64,000 nucleotides of DNA, from positions 124,001-188,000 of the forward strand of contig MLAV02000008.1 in the NCBI GenBank assembly GCA_001870995.2, read 5' to 3'. Of the stretch, positions 60,706 through 64,000 are shown piece after piece (within the stretch, counting starts at the first letter, position 1; each line of letters starts with the position of its first letter). Below the pieces are notes generated by a model that saw only the letters and a list, made by a program, of their open reading frames with translations, did no database searches and was not told the DNA's origin. Source of the DNA: Chitinophaga sp. CB10 (GTDB lineage Bacteria; Bacteroidota; Bacteroidia; Chitinophagales; Chitinophagaceae). Position numbers and translations under genes: made by a program.

Positions 60706-62334
60706 TTATGATTGGACAAAAGTAAAGGTATCCCCGTCAAACAGGCCAAGGTCGCTGAGTTTCAGGTGGGGTATCACCAGCAGCGCCATGAACGACAAGG
60801 TCATGAATGGCGATGCAAGCGGCGAGCCCAGCTCTTTTGCTGCCTTATCCAATGCCTTGTACCGGGCTGCGATCGTATAGCCGTCGAGGTTACTCATCAG
60901 GCCCGCTACCGGCAGCGCCAGTACTTCCGCCTTACCGTTGCGCACCAGGCTGATGCCGCCTTTGGCTGCGATGACGGCGTTCACGGCGGTGCAAATACTC
61001 TCCGCGTCCGTCCCTACGGCGATGATGTTATGGCTGTCGTGCGCCACAGAGGAGGCGATGGCGCCTTCCCTGAGTCCGAAGCCATTGATAAAGCCCAGCG
61101 CGGGTGCAGCGTTCCGGTACCTGTTCACCACCGTCAGTAGCAGTACATCTTGTTTTTTATCCGGGGGGAGATGTCCATTTTCAGCGGTCAGCACAGCGCT
61201 TCGTTTATTAGTAATTAACTCGCCTTCAATAGCCCCAATCACCGGTACCTCCTGTACGCCTTCCCGTGCAGAAACGCGGAAATCGGCCGGGGTTTTGGGT
61301 GCGCAATCGAAGTTATTCACTATGGGCGCAGTTACGGAAGGGATCAGCGAGGCGCCATTTTCCGCTACTTTAACGCCGTTGATCCAGGTGGCCTGTACAT
61401 TGAAATCTTCGAGATTATCCACCAAAATGAAATCGGCGGCATCGCCTGTTCTCAATAGTCCGTTATCCAACTGGTAATGCAGTACGGGGTTTACGCAGGC
61501 GGCGCGGAGGATTTTAAACAGGTCCATTCCTTTTGCCAGCGCGCGTTTTACCAGGAGGTTGATATGCCCTTCTTCCAGGCTGTCAGGATGCTTATCGTCG
61601 CTGCAGAACATGATCTTGTCCGCATAATCCGGCAGCAGTGGTATCAGCGCTTCAAAGTTTTTCGCGGCGCTGCCTTCGCGGATGAGGATGTGCATGCCGT
61701 AGGATAATTTCTCCCTTGCTTCCTCGATGGTGAAGCATTCATGATCCGTGCTGATGCCGGCGTTGATGTAGTTGCGGGCATCTTCCCCGCGGAGGCCGGG
61801 CGCATGGCCGTCTACCGGCTTGTTCATGGATTTGGCCGCCGCTATTTTTGCCATCACTTCAGGGTCGTGTTGCAGTACGCCGGGGAAGTTCATCATTTCA
61901 GTGAGGTATTTGATATCGTTGCGGAGCAGGAGTTGCGCTACATCCGCCGCAGTAACGGTAGCGCCGGCTGTTTCAAACGTAGTGGCCGGCACGCAGGAGG
62001 GCGCTCCGAAGTTAAATTTGAAAGGAACGGTTTTACCATTTTCGAGCATATACTCCACACCGGCTACGCCCAGTACGTTCGCTATCTCGTGCGGATCGCT
62101 GATGGTGGCTACGGTACCGTGTACCACAGCCATCCGGGCAAACTCTGAAGGGATGAGCATGGAGCTTTCCACATGCACATGCGCGTCCGTAAAGCCGGGC
62201 ATAATGTAGCCATCGCAGGGCGTTTGAAGGCGGGTAATGCTGCTGATCCGGCCGTCCTGCACTTGTACGGCAGCAGGGTATATTTCCTGTTGCAGTACAT
62301 CTACCAGGTTTCCGGTAATTTCAAAATTATTCAT
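60706..62334 (-). CDS. ade: Adenine deaminase
   Basis: A 542-residue amidohydrolase that converts adenine to hypoxanthine. The metal motif GFTDAHVHVESSM (residues 47-59) is present, along with the ISDPHEIANVLGVAG stretch, the PVDGHAPGL site, FCSDDKHPDSLEEGH and the adenine-deaminase-specific C-terminal domain (VAHDSHNIIAVGTD, then PFMTLSFMALLVIPHLKLSDLGLFD). Length matches the AdeC family. With upp nearby this adds nucleobase salvage capacity, though the two are separated and on different transcripts. Confidence 0.95.
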   Translation of the reverse strand: MNNFEITGNLVDVLQQEIYPAAVQVQDGRISSITRLQTPCDGYIMPGFTDAHVHVESSMLIPSEFARMAVVHGTVATISDPHEIANVLGVAGVEYMLENGKTVPFKFNFGAPSCVPATTFETAGATVTAADVAQLLLRNDIKYLTEMMNFPGVLQHDPEVMAKIAAAKSMNKPVDGHAPGLRGEDARNYINAGISTDHECFTIEEAREKLSYGMHILIREGSAAKNFEALIPLLPDYADKIMFCSDDKHPDSLEEGHINLLVKRALAKGMDLFKILRAACVNPVLHYQLDNGLLRTGDAADFILVDNLEDFNVQATWINGVKVAENGASLIPSVTAPIVNNFDCAPKTPADFRVSAREGVQEVPVIGAIEGELITNKRSAVLTAENGHLPPDKKQDVLLLTVVNRYRNAAPALGFINGFGLREGAIASSVAHDSHNIIAVGTDAESICTAVNAVIAAKGGISLVRNGKAEVLALPVAGLMSNLDGYTIAARYKALDKAAKELGSPLASPFMTLSFMALLVIPHLKLSDLGLFDGDTFTFVQS

Positions 62335-62386
62335 GCTGTAAATCTAATCATTAGCACGGAGTTTGACAGACAGGGTAGGGGGAGAA

Positions 62387-62416
62387 TTTGGTGGAAACGT
62401 TTTTATGTTATCTTTA
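62387..62416 (+). promoter_or_regulatory. Promoter of the LolA-like gene
   Basis: TTTG (62387-62390), an 18-bp spacer and TATCTTTA (62409-62416) follow the Bacteroidota -33/-7 pattern with one mismatch. The same 18-bp spacing occurs at the tetR promoter. Initiation near 62423 supports the second ATG (62434) as the start. Confidence 0.55.
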
Positions 62417-62433
62417 TTCGATAAATTATGATT

Positions 62434-63168
62434 ATGAAACCAGTTAAGTATTTAAGTGTTTTGGTGTTGCTGATGGTGATGGCCGCAGGGAATTCCTTTG
62501 GTCAAACGCTCACCGACATTCTCAATAAACACTATGCAGCAATGGGTGGAGTAGCGAAGATCAGCGGAGTTAAAACCCAGTATGTAGAAGGCGTGACGCT
62601 GGCCCAGGGCCAGGAAATCCCTTTCAAAAAATGGGGGCAAAATAATAAGGCGATGCGCCTGGAATTTGAAGTGATGGGTACCAGTAACGTGCAGGTGCTG
62701 AACCAGAAATCCGGTTGGATATGGATGCCTGTAATGGGCCAGCTGGCCCCGGAAGATATGGATTCCGCTACGTTCAATGCTATGAAAGGCATGCTGGACA
62801 TCTCCGGCAGCGAACTGTATGACTATGCGGCAAAAGGCAAGCAGGTAGCCCTGATCGGCAAAGATACCGTGGAGGGTAAACCGGCCTACAAGCTGAAAGT
62901 GACCACCAAAGAGGGTAACACCGGCTATGTATTCCTGGATGCCAATACCTACTACATTATCCGCGCGCTGAACTCCGTAAAAATCCAGGGTAAAGAGCAG
63001 GAGCTGATCTCCGAGTTCACCGATTACAGCAAAAACCCGGAAGGGTATGTATATCCCGCTACCAGCAAGCAGGGCGGCGGTATGATGACCCTCAAGATCA
63101 GCAAGATGACGGTGAACCAGCCGGTGGCGGACAGCCTGTTCATTAAGCCCAAACAACAACAGCAATAA
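62434..63168 (+). CDS. Secreted LolA-like outer membrane lipoprotein-sorting family protein
   Basis: A 244-residue protein with a signal peptide (MKPVKYLSVLVLLMVMAAGNSFG). The start at 62434 follows the -7 box better than the ATG at 62428. The mature domain has the LolA/LolB-like half-barrel pattern: KHYAAMGGVAKISGVKTQYVEG, GQEIPFKKWGQNNKAMRLEFEVMGT, and VEGKPAYKLKVTTKEGNTGYVFLDANTYYIIR. In Bacteroidota such proteins are annotated as outer membrane lipoprotein-sorting proteins, but cargo is unproven. A Gln run ends the protein. It is monocistronic with a strong terminator. Confidence 0.85.
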   Translation: MKPVKYLSVLVLLMVMAAGNSFGQTLTDILNKHYAAMGGVAKISGVKTQYVEGVTLAQGQEIPFKKWGQNNKAMRLEFEVMGTSNVQVLNQKSGWIWMPVMGQLAPEDMDSATFNAMKGMLDISGSELYDYAAKGKQVALIGKDTVEGKPAYKLKVTTKEGNTGYVFLDANTYYIIRALNSVKIQGKEQELISEFTDYSKNPEGYVYPATSKQGGGMMTLKISKMTVNQPVADSLFIKPKQQQQ

Positions 63169-63202
63169 CAGCCCGGCGTTAAACGCAGCCAGGCCTGAAA
63201 TA

Positions 63203-63244
63203 AAAGAGGGTGTATCAAGCTGAATTGATACACCCTCTTTCGTT
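63203..63244 (+). terminator. Intrinsic terminator after the LolA-like gene
   Basis: AAAGAGGGTGTATCAA (63203-63218) and TTGATACACCCTCTTT (63225-63240) form a 16-bp stem with a 6-nt loop. A/T ends allow use from the convergent WYL gene too. Confidence 0.9.
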
Positions 63245-63257
63245 ATGTCAATATGTT

Positions 63258-64000
63258 CTATTTGTAATTCTTCAGCATTAAGCCGGCTTCTTCTTTCATC
63301 TTTTCCGCCAGGGACTTAGGTTGCAGCACGGTAACGTTAGCGCCGTAGCTCAGCAGCGTCATGATCAGTTCCGGGTTGATCACTACCTGCAGGGAAATCT
63401 GGCATTCCTTGGTATTGTCCTTAACTACCTTTTGCGAGGCGTGTATCGGTTGCGATTTTATGTATTTGGCCTGCCGCGGCGTGAAGGACAGCAGCACTTC
63501 TTCCGGGTCCCCGTCGGAAACGGTGATGCCGATGGCGTGTTTGAAATAGCTGGCATCGTCAAAGTTCTTCTGGTCAAAGTGTTTCATCGTGGGCCAGATG
63601 TTTACCACGCGGTCCAGCGCAAAGGTAAGCACGGCGCCGCCGCGGGTTTGCTGGCTTTTGCCGATGAGGTAAAAGCGGTGCTGGTATTCCCGCAGGTGAT
63701 AAGGTTCCACCCAGTGTTCCTTCGGCTCGTCCCTTTCAAAGCTTTGATAGGCGATGCGGATAACTTCCAGGTTTTTGATCGCATCCACGATCATGGGGAT
63801 ATGTTCGGCGCCCTTGTATTGCGTGGTGCGCGCAAACTTGATCAATCCCTGGTTTTGCAGGGCTTCCCTGTTTATTTTGAGGCTGGCGGCTATTTTCAGG
63901 ATGGAGTCTTCAAACTGCTGTATGACCGGCAGGCTTCTGAACTGTTCCAGTATGCCAATGGCGATTTCCAGGCCCTGCAGGTCCGCTTCTTCTATAGGGA
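63258..64000 (-). CDS. WYL domain transcriptional regulator, N-terminus cut by window edge
   Basis: The minus-strand frame is open from the right edge to 63258, about 246 codons, without a start inside the window; an internal TTG at 63845 is not the start because the frame continues upstream with a helical stretch (EIAIGILEQFRSLPV). The central part carries the WYL-type domain (IRIAYQSFERDEPKEHWVEPYHLREYQHRFYLIGKS) and the C-terminal WCX-like part (EVLLSFTPRQAKYIKSQPIH). These regulators sense ligands through WYL and usually have an N-terminal winged helix, which would lie outside the window. The target is unknown. Confidence 0.85.
   Translation of the reverse strand, partial: PIEEADLQGLEIAIGILEQFRSLPVIQQFEDSILKIAASLKINREALQNQGLIKFARTTQYKGAEHIPMIVDAIKNLEVIRIAYQSFERDEPKEHWVEPYHLREYQHRFYLIGKSQQTRGGAVLTFALDRVVNIWPTMKHFDQKNFDDASYFKHAIGITVSDGDPEEVLLSFTPRQAKYIKSQPIHASQKVVKDNTKECQISLQVVINPELIMTLLSYGANVTVLQPKSLAEKMKEEAGLMLKNYK

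Overview
The window reads as chromosomal DNA of a Bacteroidota bacterium, most likely Chitinophagaceae and close to Chitinophaga. Supporting signs are type IX secretion and gliding genes (gldJ, porU, porV, a PorP/SprF protein, gldA), DUF4292, a 2TM-domain protein and a bacillithiol gene (bshA), together with promoters of the Bacteroidota kind (TTTG and TAnnTTTG boxes). No ribosomal operon, phage, insertion sequence or CRISPR array was seen. There is one tRNA gene, tRNA-Arg(CCU).

Layout. 1-2.9 kb: an erythromycin-esterase-like gene cut by the left edge, an AraC regulator and a divergent SDR reductase. 3-14.2 kb: a minus-strand block with long-chain acyl-CoA ligase, 2TM protein, YceI lipoprotein, PaaN-type aldehyde dehydrogenase, a TPR protein, a degenerate CPBP-like membrane protein, DUF1015 plus serC, an S1/P1-like phospholipase/nuclease and a DUF502 membrane protein. 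14.3-21.1 kb: a complete tetR-tolC-adaptor-RND efflux operon behind a palindromic operator. 21.4-24.1 kb: kynureninase, then a 2H phosphoesterase fused to a long Gly/Tyr/Arg-rich disordered repeat. 24.1-24.7 kb: a gene-poor gap with hairpins and tiny ORFs. 24.7-35.2 kb: Bax-inhibitor-1 protein, a 2-oxoacid:ferredoxin oxidoreductase alpha subunit without its beta partner, small secreted and cytosolic proteins, an oxidoreductase/nucleoside-symporter pair, endonuclease III, a FtsB/DivIC-like protein, enolase and GldA.

35.2-51 kb is the envelope section. A sigma-54-type promoter stands in front of an unexplained leader, followed by an M23 peptidase, Bcp peroxiredoxin, divergent gldJ and porU-porV (a T9SS core arrangement), then a long plus-strand run of ispF, dut, TPR lipoprotein, DUF4292 lipoprotein and two tandem EnvC-like proteins with degenerate LytM domains. 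51-64 kb: bshA, an M28 peptidase, an RsmI-like methyltransferase coupled to an EI24 membrane protein, PorP/SprF, upp, a VWA-domain protein, anmK, adenine deaminase, a LolA-like secreted protein and a WYL regulator cut by the right edge.

Most functions are housekeeping or envelope biogenesis. PorU and PorV form the T9SS attachment machinery, GldJ and GldA belong to gliding, and the M23, EnvC-like and AnmK proteins act on peptidoglycan. The least explained parts are the sigma-54-preceded leader at 35.34-35.56 kb, the RGG-like repeat fused to a 2H phosphoesterase at 22.7-24.0 kb, the 24.1-24.7 kb gap and the heavily patterned intergenic region at 14.17-14.35 kb. All calls come from reading the sequence; no database search was run.
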